Part shown: positions 11,391 to 24,533 of the stretch, piece by piece
Numbering within the stretch: the first letter of the stretch is position 1
Layout of the letters: every line of letters begins with the position of its first letter
Translations under genes and position numbers: made by a program
DNA from: Amaranthus tricolor
Taxonomy: Eukaryota > Streptophyta > Magnoliopsida > Caryophyllales > Amaranthaceae
DNA length: 64,000 nt
Reading direction: 5' to 3'
Assembly: GCF_026212465.1 (NCBI RefSeq)
Contig: NC_080055.1
Coordinates: 21,650,752-21,714,751, forward strand
Notes under the pieces: model-generated
Seen by the model: the letters and a program-made list of their open reading frames with translations, nothing else
Database searches by the model: none
Told to the model about the DNA's origin: nothing

Positions 11391-12589
11391 TGGTTTATAT
11401 TAGTTTGTGTGATGAAAGACAAATGATTAAGTCTATTTGTTGAAATAATATTTGTGCTAGTAAGTATTAATGTTATTACAATCATCGTAGCTTTTATTTT
11501 ATGTAGCACGATTAGTTAAAGTTGAGTCACCTATTAGCTAGATGGATGAGCATGATATAAGAAGATTCTCATATCTTCTAAATCGCTACATTGAGCCAAT
11601 TTGGGTAAGTTCTTTATTATGGGATTACTTGGAAAATAAGAGATAGGAATTCTCTTATTCATATTGTCATCTTTAAATATATGGCAAGATCTTTTAAATT
11701 GGTTATATCTTTACACACTAGCCATATTGTATAAAATATCATTGTAATATAATCTTTGTCTAATCTTTTACATATTGTTAAGTGCTAAAAGTTATATTAT
11801 TTTTATCCCTCTTTATTTAAGTATTTACTACATTTATTAAATAATATATATAACAATTAAAATTTAGTTATTTTTATGAAATCATTATTAATAAAATTGG
11901 AAATTTATTTTGACTTATTTTTTTTTATAATTTTAGTATTTAAAATTAAAAAATAAATATTATACTGAGTTTTTATTTTAGTTTAAAATATCTGTCTTTT
12001 TATTTATAAAGGCTCCTATTTTAAAAATTTATGACAAATTAAACAAAGTCTTATAATTATTTGTTCCGCCTATGCCAAAAGCATATTAAAAATTGATGAA
12101 AACTAAACAGGGCCTCAGCATTATCTGATCTCGTATGAATATGTAGCAAATCTCCTGTGAGACGGCTGCATACGTGCGAGCATTCGTAGATCCAACTCAT
12201 AATTTTGAAGTTGCCATTTTAAAGCTTGAATTGGATATATTTTGAACTTTAAAATAGGCATTTTAAGGCATGGATTTGACAAACGTTAAAACCATTGGAA
12301 TAAACATTCTAGGTCTCAAAAAGGATATTTTGCAGTTTGAGTAGGTGATTAAATATAAAATTAAGGGTTGGAGTAAGGATTTTAAGAGTTAGAATTGACA
12401 ATTTAAGGGCTAGAATGAGAGTTTTAAGGGGGCTAACGTCAATAGTTAAAAAATTAAATTAAGTCAACGGAGAGGAGAATTAAAGCTTGGAGTAGGAGTT
12501 TTTAATGTTCGATTTGACTTTTTAAATCTTTAAAGGACTGTTTTAAAATTTATACTCGACAAGTATAAAGTTTTTTTTGATCGCACGCG
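11391..12589. other. non-coding AT-rich spacer
   Basis: No gene seen. GC-rich boxes at about 12163-12190 and 12583-12610 (CGGCTGCATACGTGCGAGC and its imperfect inverse) could be ends of a small element of about 440 bp adjoining the start of unit A, but the match is weak. Confidence 0.35.
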
Positions 12590-13198
12590 TGAGGCGGCCG
12601 GATACAAGTTTTCGTATATGAATATGATAATCTAGTCACACCTCTTATTAATAGGTGAACTGACTTATCAATATCATCAAACCCATAAAATAATAGAAGA
12701 GTAGAGAAGGCCAAGCGATACCCGCTATACCCCAAGGGAAAATTTCCTTCTTCTGAATCGTCAATGGCGGCGCCGGCGACATCTTCTTCGACAAGCAACA
12801 CAACTGCTACTCCGGAAACTTCCGGTGAAATTTCTATTCTTCAATCTTCACCGTTTTTGGTACTTCTTCCAAAAACAATAACGAAAAGAAAAATGAATTC
12901 AATTTTTTGATTTCTTGAAATACTTGTCTTTAATTTGATTTCTTAAATGTGATATTGATGATGATTAATTTATCTTTTCAAAAATAATTATCAAAAGAAA
13001 AAAAAATAGTTGCATTTCTTTGATTTCTAGAAAATCTGATTTTTGATTTCTTGATTACGATTTTGTAGGTGTTTTCTTGGATTCTTTCCTCATTTATTTT
13101 TGATTTCGACGGTTTTGATTTTGAAATTAGTTTTTGTATTCGTGAAAAACTATGGATTTTTGAAATTTTTTTTACTAATTTTTCACTGATTTTCGCAG
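12590..13198 (+). promoter_or_regulatory. 5' leader region of TOPLESS-like copy A
   Basis: This region is shared with unit C (39710-39800 joined to 44417-45205) and begins again at the start of unit D (62870-62990), so it marks the 5' boundary of the repeat unit. A leader exon probably runs from about 12690. A 5'-UTR intron ends at the acceptor TTTTCGCAG at 13197, 33 bp before the start codon. In copy A the leader contains an upstream ATG (12764) opening a short frame of about 48 codons. Copy C lacks that ATG. No clear TATA box can be assigned. Confidence 0.5.
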
Positions 13199-13230
13199 TA
13201 AGCTACCGAAGATTTGGTAAAATTAGAAAT

Positions 13231-16200
13231 ATGACGGAATCAAAGAGGGAAATATTATTCTTGATATTTCAGCTTCTTGAAAATCAAAAATATGAAGGAA
13301 CTCTTCATAGGTAATTTTTTGTCTTAAGACATTAATTTTGATTGATTTTTTTTAATTTATTTTTTTGCTTTTTTTCGTTAAGACATGATTAACTGTACTC
13401 GTAAATTATTCTTGTTTTGTTTGATTTTCTTTTATGCAAGTTTGGGGTGAAAGTTATACACCATTTCTGGCTTGACATATATACCCGAAGGCGAAGCTAG
13501 CGTTTTGAATTAGGGGCCAAATTGTTGATGTACTAGTAAATAATTTTATTATTTACTATATAAAAAAAGCTAAATTATGAAAATTTTAAAATCATATAGA
13601 CTAAAAAGTTATAATTAACAATGAGTTAAAACTTCCTTATAATTATCCATTTTGAAAAAAACCAAGTGTTTTATTGACCTCATATAATTGCTTAGTAAGT
13701 CTGAAAAAAGTTAAGATTAAGATAACAAAAATATAAACACATACACTAAAAAATGAATGTGAAATTATGATAGATAAAAAATAACATTACAATATAAATT
13801 TATTAGTCTATGAAAGAAATAATAGGTTAAATTAAGGTTTGATCTCTTAACCTTATATTACAATTGTTTTATCCCAATGATGGAGTTATAATAATTTTTG
13901 TTATATTTTTTGTATTTTTTAAACTATATATCATATTAGTAAGGGGGCTGAAGCTAAATTTACAAAAGATCACAATTTCGGCAAAGGGGGTTGGGCCTCC
14001 CCTGGCCCCCAATGTGGCTTAGCCCATGTATATACCGTAATATAATAAGTATTGTTAAATGGATTAAAAAAGAAAATATAGCAAAAATTGTATTAAAATG
14101 GAAGTAGAAAAGTAGAAGTCTGTATTATTATCTATATAAAATTTAAATAATCAATATATCTTTCATTTCACAATACTCGTTACATTTTAATATTAACACT
14201 ATTTATCTTTAATCTTGTTTTTGTAATTTCCACTCATGCAAAAGAAATAGAAGTAATATAGTCATATTAGATCTTGTTTTATATTATTCATAAAGCTTAG
14301 TTTTTTAATATGTAATTTTCATATATTTTTTTTTGGTCATTTTAGAGCAAATGCTCTTCAATGAAGATTCTAATTACAAAGAATGATAAAGATTGCACAA
14401 ATATAAAGAAATAATCAAACACACCAAGAATTGGAAGGTTGAAAAATCCTAATATCAAATTGATATTAGACTATAAAACCCACCCAATGAATAAAGACAA
14501 TTGTATTGATTAGTTCTTGATTACACACGCGAATGAATTCTAATTAAGGAGATGAACAACTATAGAGATTACAAGGGTAATTGAAAAAACCCCCAATTCA
14601 TTCAAAAACCCTAATTTGTGGATCTATCTCTATCTAGATCAATCTCACTTGTGTTTCTCTATCTTGATTACCATGTAATATCTACTACATATGATGAATA
14701 TAAGGAGTATTTATAAGGCTAGAGATAACAAGTCCTTCACTTGCCCATTTAAACCAAGCACAACATACTCCACTAAACCAAGACCATATTCAGATTATGA
14801 GCCACACCATAACAGGTCAAAATATACATTAAATTATGTGAAAAAATTTGTAGTATAATAGAGAAAGTATTAAATAATTTGTTTAGCCAATTAATGAGCT
14901 AGCCTTTAGAGAGTCGCTTTAGTGACATTATGATATCCGAATTTGTGAGATAATTCGACACTAAATATAGCTTTTTTAGCCTCGCTAATATCATAGTTCC
15001 ACTTCGCATTCACCCTCCTCACTACCGCTACCAGTGTCATGCCCTCATCGTCCCCTATTACAACACCAAGCACTCTATAGCAATTATCGAGGACCTGAGC
15101 ATCAGAATTCACTTTTACCTAGTCATTTGTAGGATCTTAGTGAAGCTTTGTGTCATTTGGAGAGGATCGAGGTCAACGTTCATGAAGAGTTTTTACTTCC
15201 AAATGAACCAAGCAGCCCAAGAAGCTACACATATATTTGCAACCTTCTCATTTATCATTTTATTGGATAGTCATAGTTGTAACTCCGCAAAGGTGAGACG
15301 AGGGGCGCTAGTATAGCAATTATGCAGTTGATTATTCTCTCGTATGATCTGTTTATGCTTGCAATCAAGAATGAACCATTTTAGATCTTTGAACTTCATG
15401 CCATCTTGATGTTTTGGTAAGCACAATTTTATCCAAACTCAGAAAATAAACTTTCTGATTGTCATTATTTGAGCCCCACCAAAATCGTGCAATCATTGAA
15501 CGAATCTCATCAGTTACACCATCTAAGATCCTAAAGAAACTCATGATATACATTAGAATAGCTTGTACAACTGTTTAAATTAGTAGCTTCTCTTTACTTC
15601 CTTCAATCTTCTTCAAAATTCTCTCCTTGATGCATGAGAAAATAGCTTTTTTGAATCTTCCAATCATGGTAGGTAATTCTGGAAATTTTCATGTCAATGC
15701 ACCATTTGTACCCCAAGATTATCAAGAATATCTTTCCTTACACCCTTGCTAAACGAAAATTTTGTTTTGTTAAAGTTTTACTCTTTGGCCTAAATTCATA
15801 AGAACTGATTATCTGAGCAATATTAGAGCATTTCTGTATTGAAAACAAAATACTACCGTTAGTAAAGATTGGTGACACAGGTTGATTGGCACTTGTACAC
15901 ATCTGAAGACCATATATTGTTTTCCTAGCAACAATTTTGGTAATAAGAGATGAGAAAGCCTTACTATATAACAAAGAATTAAGTAGATACGAGGTTTCCT
16001 TGCCTTAGAGCCCCTTGATGGTTTAACGTCTACACAAATAGCCCCATTCACCTTGAAAAAAAATTATTACTAAAGATTAGGGGTGTTCAAAACTATCTGA
16101 TCCAAAAAATCTGGTATTTGGTCTTAAAAACCAAATAATTTTTCCGGTATTTGGAAATCGGATTATTCAGACTGAATATCCGGTTTAAAAAATGAATACC

Positions 16201-19200
16201 GAGAACAAATCTGAATCTGTGTATTTATAAAACCGATATTCGGTTTTCTAATTTTTTTATTGTTTTGTTTTTTTTTTATTTTATATTATAGTTTTTTTTC
16301 TATAAAAAAATTCTTTGTTTATATTGTTGCTTGTACTAATATTTGAATCCTTAACTACAATTAAGTTGCATAACTAATTTATTGTTAATTAATTAGACTT
16401 TTGAATATCCAATCATATTCCCAAAATAATTTTTTTCTAATTTTAAAAATAGCAAGTTTTCTTAGAAAAGGCAAAAAAATAAATAAAAAATAAACCAGAT
16501 GTCTAGTATCTGATTCGAAAAACCAGATATTCGCAATCCGGATCGGAATCAGATCATGATATTCACTATCCAAAAAATCGAATATTCGGTTTTTTGTATT
16601 TGGATTGATCTGGTGTGCGGTTTTGAACACCCTTACTTGAGATACAACACATGATATTTCCTTTATCAAATTCAACAGTATTATGATCATAAACCTTATT
16701 ACTTGATTACTGAGGAATTTTTTTCCTTTATCAAATTCAACAGTATTAACATCCTCGCCTTTTTGAGAATTTTTCCGTTTCAAGTATCATTTTCTATGTT
16801 CTCCCCTAATATTTCTAAATAAGAATCTTTTTTTTTTTAAATTTTTTTTAATTATAATCCACCTAAAATCCCTATCCCAATCCACATTCCAGTTCCCTCC
16901 AATCAAAAACACCCTCAACTTTTTATGTGACATGGAATGATAAGGAAATTTGTGATGTCATAATCCCTTGTATTAGGTGAAGTTTTACCCTTTGTCACTT
17001 GGACTCGGGTATGAGTATCATACATGACTTAAGAATTTTGGGATACAGGGACATCGTCCTACTATTGGATAGGGTACTGGATACGGATAAAATTAACAAA
17101 AATAAATATAATATAATAAATATAAAGTAGTTCTTTTAAATGTGAAGTCTCGAGAATTAGTAAAGTTCAAAATGTAAATACAATAGTCTTTTAACAAAGT
17201 TAAAACATTAGCTCAATTGGTTGTAATAGATACAATAATAGCAAAAGCCATATCACATGGTTCTTTTAGCTTTTAGACTACCCAATGTGGGTGTGAGAGA
17301 GATCTAGGCAACTGGTTCGAAACGACCCTTACAAAAATTGATTATGGTTAAGCTTTGATGATTGCCGATTAAGAACCCAAACTATCATTCTTGATGCACT
17401 TGAATTAGAGTTCTACTTCACATTTAGGGTTTAGGAGGAATTGCAAACCGTAATGGAGGTATTATTTCAAGATCATCTCTAATTTTCAGATGGGGCAAAT
17501 TTGTACGGAACTCTTGTTTTTCTGTTGTATCGGACATGTCTTCGGCACCGATATTCATACAGAATATTGGTATGCTAGATAAAGTGGCGAGTCCAATAGA
17601 CATAGGTTTTGAGTTTTTATTGCCCTTTTTTAGATAATCAAATAAATTTGTGCAAATCTTGTATGAGAAAATGTCACGAGAAAAGTATATAAGGAGTCAA
17701 CATTCAAAAGTATGAGTGACTTAACATCAAAAATGTCAATTTTGACATTTAAAATGACATATCAAACATTAAACAATAAAAAGTGAGTATTTAAAGCTTG
17801 AAAACAGATGTTTTAGTTAATTTTAACTACCCAACATAAGGTTGTCTGATAATGAGACCATCTTAAATGAAAATTTGTGAATAAATTGATATGATGTTTC
17901 GAAATTATGATTTCATTTAAAAATCTAATATCAACTCAAATTTGTTGTTTGACAAATAAAAAATTTGAATTCGAATTTTAGCTAATTCCAACCTTGTATT
18001 TTAAAAGTAGTTAAAGTTAATAATTTGAGAATGACTAGTAGAATCTTATCATTCCTAAATTCTTCATTTATGAGTATATAGTTGAACTTTATAATTTGAA
18101 GTTGAATTAATTGCTCTCAAACACAACCTTAGATATTTAGCTACATTAGTTTTGTTTGGTACTCTCTCAGTCTCCTTGATTGTGCAACACCAAACAACTA
18201 CACGAGTATTAAGAACATAGATGAAACAATTAAAATTGTGTGCATAAACCAAAAAATGAGAGAAAATGAGAGAAGAGTTGATAAAAATTAACCAAAATGG
18301 TGGGGATATTACCCACAACAGCAATATTGCAAAGTTTAAGGGGCGAATCAAAATAGTATTGTTGGCAAACTCATAGGGAGAGAGGGAGTAATAGCCAATA
18401 GGGTTATGTTTTGTTGTTGAAAATATAGAAAAGTCCTAATCTCATCTATTTTGCTACCATGCAACATAAAGTTGATGATAATAGCTATTTTTTGGTTTAG
18501 GTTGGAGCAAGAATCTGGACTCTATTTTAATATGAAGTACTTTGAGGATTTGGTGTCCAATGGGAACTTGGATGAGGCAGAGAACTACTTATCAGGTTTT
18601 ATAAATTTTGATGATAATCGACATTCTTGTACGACCATTTTTGAAATCAGGAAGCTTAAGTACTTGGAGGCCTTGGATAGGCAAGTTTTAAGGGCCTTTT
18701 TTTGTAACATGTACCAGATTCACTCTTATGTCTCTTTGAATTTTCTGCATTACAAAAATCGAAGTGAAAGCTTTTTCTGTGTAATGTAGAAAATTTAAAG
18801 GGACCGAGGAAACATATCAAATGAATCGAGATCTTATATTGTTGGGCTTGTTGTGTCTTGACAATTGCAGGCAAGATATTGCCAAGGCTCATAAAATTCT
18901 TTTGAAGGATTTAAAGGTTTTCGGATCTATTAATGAAGAAGTCTTCAAGCAGCTAACACTTCTATTTTCCTTTAAAAATTTTAGGTATGAGAAAATAGTT
19001 GGAGTAGTATATTATTGAAGATTTGTTATGTGTTGTTGCGACCCGACTCTGAGAGATTGTTGTTGAATAATGCAGAGAAAATGAGTTACTATCGAATTAT
19101 GGAGATACTAAGTCAATGAGAAGGCGATTTATTGACATATCGAAGGAGCTAATAAAGGAAAATCCAAAGTTGCATGCTAAGCTAAAATTTCCAGCCATAA

Positions 19201-19671
19201 AGGATCATAGGTTATTGAAATTGATAATTCAGAGGTTGGTACTTACGAAAACTTTTTTGGTTCTTACACCCTTTGTCCCCAAAAGATTGCTATAAACCAC
19301 CTTTTACACGCATATTAAGAAAATAGTGGGAACAAGTAAATTTTAAGGATAAGTTAAAAGTAAGTGAAAGTGAGAGAAGACGTGTTATTTAATATTTAGG
19401 TGATGAGACCATTACTCAAATAGAAATGTAGCAAAGTTAAAAGAGACATACGGAGTATGTGGTTGCAATTGTTGCTGACTTATTGTATTATGAAATTTTA
19501 GTTTGAATTGGCAACACACTCGATGTAACCCTCGCAAGCGCGAACCTCTCTTTAATACACTTTTTGAGGATCATAATTGTGGACAATCCAGGCCCATGCC
19601 TATGAACAATTCAATGATGAATACTGCTCCAGGCCCAAAAGCTCGTCATGGCGCTTTAGCTGACAATCTAG
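13231..19671 (+). CDS. TOPLESS-like corepressor, N-terminal domain only (copy A, five exons)
   Basis: Exons: 13231-13310, 18501-18680, 18871-18984, 19076-19234, 19502-19671. Together they read 234 codons with no stop, keeping phase at every junction. The product begins MTESKREILFLIFQLLE (LisH), then LEQESGLYFNMKYFEDLV, NYLSGFINFDDN and FEIRKLKYLEALDR (CTLH), KDLKVFGSINEEVFKQL (CRA), YGDTKSMRR and LNWQHTRC with DHNCGQ. These follow Arabidopsis TOPLESS exon by exon. In TOPLESS this domain binds EAR (LxLxL) repressor motifs and tetramerises. The linker and both WD40 propellers (about 900 residues) are absent: exon 5 is followed within 90 bp by unit B. Intron 1 holds a LINE fragment and three later insertions, and intron 2 uses a GC donor. 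The 3' end of the transcript is unknown. A real short protein or a recent pseudogene are both possible. Confidence 0.75.
13486..14028. mobile_element. hAT-like non-autonomous insertion in intron 1 of copy A
   Basis: This 543-bp block is absent at the matching place in copies B (about 20160) and C (about 45490). It is flanked by a perfect 8-bp duplication TATATACC (13478-13485 and 14029-14036). The ends are imperfect inverted repeats: CGAAGGCGAAGCTAGCG against CATGGGCTAAGCCACAT. Size, 8-bp duplication and ends suggest hAT. It has no coding capacity. Confidence 0.75.
14340..14814 (-). mobile_element. solo LTR in intron 1 of copy A
   Basis: A 475-bp block, absent from copies B and C at this point, is bounded by a perfect 5-bp duplication GGTCA (14335-14339 and 14815-14819). 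On the minus strand it starts TGTTATGGTGTGGC and holds a TATAAATA box (about 14705-14715). Its 3' end reads AAAA, not CA. Copia-like by size. Confidence 0.65.
14880..16070 (-). pseudogene. LINE retrotransposon 3' half (copy A of intronic LINE)
   Basis: Minus-strand frames, out of register with one another, match plant L1-type LINEs: FWWGSNN and a RVT-type zinc-finger neighbourhood (15365-15553), a SRGSKARKPRIYLI-like RT region (15809-16051), and an RNase-H-like end with KVNSDAQVLDN, VVRRVNAKW and HKFGYHN (14906-15112). Stops and frameshifts are frequent. The same fragment lies in intron 1 of copies B (20570-21480) and C (45900-47165), so it inserted before the array amplified. Confidence 0.7.
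16078..16635. mobile_element. non-autonomous hAT-like element (TAGGGGTGTTCAAAAC family), copy in A
   Basis: A 558-bp element has ends TAGGGGTGTTCAAAAC and GTTTTGAACACCCTTA and subterminal repeats of the type CCGGTTTT, GATATTC and ATCCGGAT. The flanking octamers CTAAAGAT and CTTGAGAT agree at 6 of 8. Relatives sit at 47165-47640 (truncated) and 59849-60421. Confidence 0.7.
16636..18500 (+). other. remainder of intron 1 of copy A
   Basis: Non-coding. It aligns with 21480-23337 in copy B. The stretch 18190-18300 (around a CAACACCAAACAACTAC block) is missing from B. The acceptor is GGTTTAG at 18500. Confidence 0.5.
18681..18870 (+). promoter_or_regulatory. intron 2 of copy A with non-canonical GC donor
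   Basis: The exon-intron border reads GATAG/GCAAGTTTT and the acceptor ACAATTGCAG. The AG/GCAAGT form is the typical strong GC-AG donor. The same border occurs at 23518 in copy B and 53652 in copy C, so it was fixed before duplication. Confidence 0.7.
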
Positions 19672-19739
19672 GTAGTTTAAGAATTTTTATGTTACCTCGT
19701 CTTGTTGTGTTTTTGGTGCATTTTTTTTTAATGGTGGTT

Positions 19740-19775
19740 GAAGCTTTTAGATATTTCACATCCTCAATTATTTGT
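19740..19775. other. recombination junction between units A and B
   Basis: Left of about 19757 the sequence matches the intron after exon 5 in copies B (24535-24620) and C (54995-55100). Right of it, from CACATCCTCAATTATTT on, it matches the 5'-UTR intron of copy C (from about 45087). The 3' part of unit A and the 5' leader of unit B are therefore missing, as expected after unequal crossing-over or a deletion. Confidence 0.75.
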
Positions 19776-20569
19776 GATTTCGAGGGTTTTGATTTTGAAA
19801 TTAGTTTTTGTATTGGTGAAGTACTAGGGATTTGTTGAATTTTTTTTAACTAATTTTTCACTGATTTTTGCAGTAAGCTACCTGAGATTTGGAGGTAAAA
19901 CTAGAACAATGAGGGGATTAACGATGGAAATATTATTCTTGTTATTTCAGCTACTTCAAAATGAAAAATATGAAGGAACTCTTCATAGGTAATTTTTTGT
20001 CTTAAGACATTAATTTCGATTGATTTTTTATTTATTTATTTTTTGCTTTTTTTCGTTTAAGACATGATTAACTGTACTCGTAAATTATTCTTGTTTTGTT
20101 TGATTTTCTTTTATGCAAGTTTGGGGTGAAAGTTATACACCATTTCTGGCTTGACATAAGACAATATATATGGTATTTTGTGACATATATACCGTAACAC
20201 AATAAGTATTGTTGAATGGATTAAAAAGGAAAATATAGCATATAACGATGGAAGTAGAAATGTAGAAGTCAATATTATTATCTATATAAAAATTTTCATC
20301 ATCATCATTATCTATATAAAATTTTAATTATTAATATTTTTTATTCCACAATACTCGCTACATTTTAATAGTAACATTAATTATCTTCAATCTTGTTTTG
20401 TTAATTTCGACTCTAGTCATATTTAGATTTTTTTTTATTATTTATAAAGTCTAGTTTTTTAATATGTAATTTTCATAATTTTTTGTTTAGTCAAAATAAA
20501 AATATCTTAGTATCAAAATATATATTTAATTACATGAAAAAATTTTTGTTGGATAACAGAGAAAGTATT

Positions 20570-21480
20570 AAATAATTTGTTTAGCCAATTACAAAGATAA
20601 CATTTAGAGAATTGCCTTAGTGACATTATGATATCCAAACTTTCGAGCTAATTTGACACTAAATATAGTTGTTGCAGCCTCACTAATATCTTAGTTCCAC
20701 TTCGCATTCACCCGTCTTAGAACCGATACCAGAATCTTGCCTTCATCGTCCTGTATTACAACACCAAGCCCTCTATAGCAACTATCGGGACCCTGAGCAT
20801 CAAAATTCACTTTTACCCTGCAATTGGAGGATCTTAATGAAGCTTTGTTTCATTTGGAGTGGATCGAGGTCATTGTTCATGAAGAGTTTTCGCTTCCAAA
20901 TGAACCAAGTAGCCCAAAAAACTACACATATATTTGCAACCTTCTCATTTATCATTTTATTGCATATTCATAGTTGTAACTCCGCACCTACGATGGGCAC
21001 TAGTATAGCAATTATGCAGTGGATGATTCTCCCATATGATCTTGTTATGCTTGCAATCAAGCTCGCCACGGAATATTTTAGCTTTGGAGCGCTCTTCAAG
21101 TTCCATACGTAGCGCCCAATAATGTTATCCATAGTTGAAATAGATACACCCTTTATACCTAACCAATAGCATGATTTGACAGAAAAAATACCCTTCTTCA
21201 CCAAAACCTCTTATCATGACATACATTAATGATAAGCGGAATCCATTTGATTCAGGACATATCACACGATCTTCCATAGGAATCCAATTGTAAAGATTAA
21301 ATTTACTCTTATACTCCTCCAAGTGTAATTGGGGTTATGACCCTTAGAAGTATCCAAGACATTTGTGTCAGTTTTTTAAAATATGTGATATAAAGTGGCA
21401 TCCACCATTATGAATTCACCACATCTCTTTAGCCAAAAGAAGCATATTAAAGCAAATTCTAGTGTCCTGTCTGGTATGAC
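20570..21480 (-). pseudogene. LINE 3' half, copy in intron 1 of copy B
   Basis: The same LINE relic as at 14880-16070, with recognisable minus-strand motifs GIFSVKSCYWLGIKG, WNLKSAPKLKYSV (20968-21204) and WIPMEDRVICPES (21125-21322). It is frameshifted and interrupted by stops. It lacks the later insertions seen in copy A. Confidence 0.68.
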
Positions 21481-22042
21481 GACTTAAGAATTTTGGGATA
21501 TGAGAACATCGTCATACTATTTGATAGTGTACTGGATACAAATAAAATTAATAAAAATTAATACAATATAATAAAAGTATTTTTTTAAAGGAAACTAAAA
21601 TAGTTAATATTGCCTCATAATGTGAAGTCTTAAGAATCAGTAAAGTTCAAAATGTAAATACAACAGTCTTTCACAAATATTTACTGGACAGTGAATAAAG
21701 AGAACTGGTGTCCACTTGGTTGAGTTGTCAAAAAGTCGTAGAAGTAGCTTAATTGGTGGGAATATATAAAATAATTGCAAAAGCCACATCACATGCTCCT
21801 TTTACCTTGTACACTACCCACTCTGGGTGTAGGATAAATATAGGCAACTGGTTTGAGAAATAAACAAAGAGGAAAATGCAACTCAAAGTTGATGTCGATG
21901 TGGAGAACAAAAGCAATAATCACGATGTTCTAGACGACCCTTAACCAATAATTGATTATGGTTGGCTTTGATCATTGCCGATTAAGAACCCAAACTATCA
22001 TTCTCGATGCACTTGAATTAAAGTTCTACTTCTTCACATTTA

Positions 22043-22354
22043 CCGCCCGTTTTTTGGGTGGTATTAAACGGTGGTAATGGGAATGAAAACTAGTGTAATT
22101 TTGGTTGAAAAATCTTTTGCTACCTTGATGGCCATGCTTGTCCAACTTTAATTATCTCATTTTCTTCATAAATTTTATTCCTATGCATTACCAATGGAAG
22201 AGGTGGTATTAAGTAATAGTGGAAATTTGTTCATAAAAAAACTTTTTATGATCAAAATTTCGTTACTATGAGAATGACATGGAATTTTTGATGAAATTTT
22301 ACACTATAAATTATTCCCACTAACACTATTTAGGACCACTAATCAAACGGGCTG
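22043..22354. mobile_element. PIF/Harbinger-like MITE in intron 1 of copy B
   Basis: A 312-bp element is flanked by TTA (22040-22042 and 22355-22357), with ends CCGCCCGTTT and AAACGGGCTG. Copy A at about 17420 shows the empty site (CACATTTAGGGTTT). The same element sits in inverse orientation at 54413-54727. The 3-bp TTA duplication fits PIF/Harbinger (Tourist). Confidence 0.75.
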
Positions 22355-24533
22355 TTACGGTTTTGAAGGAATTGCAAACCCTAATGGAGGTATTATTTCA
22401 ATATGATCTCTAATTTTTAGATGGGGCAAATTTGTATTGTACTCATGTTTATCTGTTGTATTGGACATGTATCCGACGCCGATATCTGTGCCGAACACTA
22501 GTATGTCGGATAGAGTGGTGAGTCGATTGACATAGGTTTTAACTTTTTATTGCCTTTAATAGATAATCAAATAAATTTGTGCAAATACTGTATGAGAAAA
22601 TCTCACGGTGAGAAAAGTCTATGTAAGGAGTCAAAATTCAAAATTATGAGTGATCTAATATCAAATGTGTCAATTTTAATATTAAAATGAAGTATCATTA
22701 AGCAATTAAAATCGAGTATTTTAAGTATGAAAGTAGATGTTTTATTTAATTTAGTTAGACATTTAGCCCAACTACCATCTTAAATGAGAATTTGCAAATA
22801 AAAACTGATTTAGTTGGGCTATTTGTGAATAAATGACAATTTTGGAATTATGATTTCATTTAAAAATTGAATATCAACTCAAATTTGTTGTTTGAAAAAT
22901 AAAAAATTTTAATTTGACTTTTAGCTAATTCCAACCTTGTATTTTAAATGTAGTTAAAGTTAATAATTTGTGAATGACTATTAAAACCATGTCATTCCTA
23001 AATTCTTTATTTATGAGTATATAGTTGAACTTTATAATTTGAAATGAATTACTTGCTCTCAAACACGACCTTATATATTTAGCTACATTAGTTTTGTTTG
23101 GTACTCTCTCAGTCTCCTTGATTATATTAAGAAGATGGTGGGGATATTACCCACAACAGCAATATTGCAAAGTTTAAGGGGCGAATCAAAATAAAATTGT
23201 CGGCAATTTCATAGGTAGAGAGGGAATAATAGCCAACAGGGTTATGTTTTGTTGTTGAGTATATAGAAATTCCTAATCACATCTATTTTGCTACCACGCA
23301 ATATAAAGTTGATGATAATAGCTATTTTTTGGTATAGATTGGAGCAAGAATCTGGACTCTATTTTAATACGAAGTACTTTGAGGATTTGGTGTCCAATGG
23401 GAACTTGGATGAGGCAGAGAACTACATATCAGGTTTTATAAATTTTGATGATAATCGACATTCTTGTAAGACCATTTTTGAAATCAGGAAGCTTAAGTAC
23501 TTGGAGGCCTTGGATAGGCAAGTTTTAAGGGCATTTTTTTGTAATATGTATGGGGGTTACACTTATGTCTCTTCGAATTTTCTACATTACATTGATCGAA
23601 GTGAGAGCTTTTTTTGTGTAACGTAGAAAATTTAAAGGGACCGAGGAAACATATTAAATGAACTGAGATCTTATATTGTTGGGCTTGTTGTATCTCGACA
23701 ATTGCAGGCAAGATATTGTCAAGGCTCGAGAAATTTTTTTGAATGATTTAAAGGTTTTTGAATCTTTTGATGAAGAACTCCTCGAGCAGATTACACATCA
23801 ATTTTTCTTGAAAAATTTTAGGTATGAGAAAATTGTTGTAGTATATTTTAAAGATTTGTTATCTGTTGTTGCAACCTGGCTCTGAGAGATTGTTGTTGAG
23901 TAATGCAGAGAAAATGAGTCACTATTGGATGTTGGAGATATTAAGTCACTAAGACAACGAGTTCTCTTTGATGTAAAGAAGCTGATAGAGGAAAATCCAG
24001 ATTTGCATGATAAGCTAAAATTTCCAGCCATAAAGGCTGATAGGTTATGGGAATTGTTAGGACAGAGGTTGGTACTAAAGAACACTTTTTTGGTTCTTAC
24101 ACCCTTTGTCCCCAAAAGATTGTTATAGACCACCTTTACATGCATATTAAGAAAATGGTGGGAACAAGTAAATTTAAGGATAAAGTAAAGCAAGAAAAAA
24201 TGGGAGAAGATGTGTTAATAAATATTTATGTGATGAGACAATTAAAATAGATATGTAGCAAAGTTAAAATGGATATAGCAAATTGAAAAGGGTTGGAATC
24301 TATTGAGGACATATGGAGTATTTGCTTGTAATTGTTGCTGACATATTTTTTTATGGAATTTCAGTTTGAATTGGCAACACACTCGATGCAACCCTCCCAA
24401 GCCTGAACCTCTCTTTAATACACTTTTTGAGGATCATAATTGTGACAATTCTGGCCCATGCCTATGAACAATTGAATGATGAATACTGCTCCAGGCCTAG
24501 AAACTCGCCCTGCTGTTTCAGCTAACAGTCCAG

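Larger units (their letters stand above)
19909..24533 (+). pseudogene. TOPLESS-like N-terminal domain gene, copy B (frameshift in exon 5)
   Basis: Exons: 19909-19988, 23338-23517, 23708-23821, 23909-24067, 24365-24533. Exons 1-4 are open and in phase and encode the LisH, CTLH and CRA modules (LEQESGLYFNTKYFEDLV, ENYISGFINFDDN, LNDLKVFESFDEELLEQ). Residues diverge from copy A mostly in exons 3 and 4; for example YGDTKS has become VGDIKS. Exon 5 is 169 bp, one base shorter than in copy A: a G is lost in the codons around DHNCG, so the frame meets a TGA soon after. The product would keep about 200 residues of the EAR-binding domain. Its leader exon was lost at the A-B junction, so transcription would have to start elsewhere. 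Intron 1 holds the shared LINE and a PIF-type MITE. Confidence 0.72.

Noticed and set aside
12163..12610. Small TIR element ending at the start of unit A
   Set aside because: Only a weak imperfect match between two GC-rich boxes and no target duplication.
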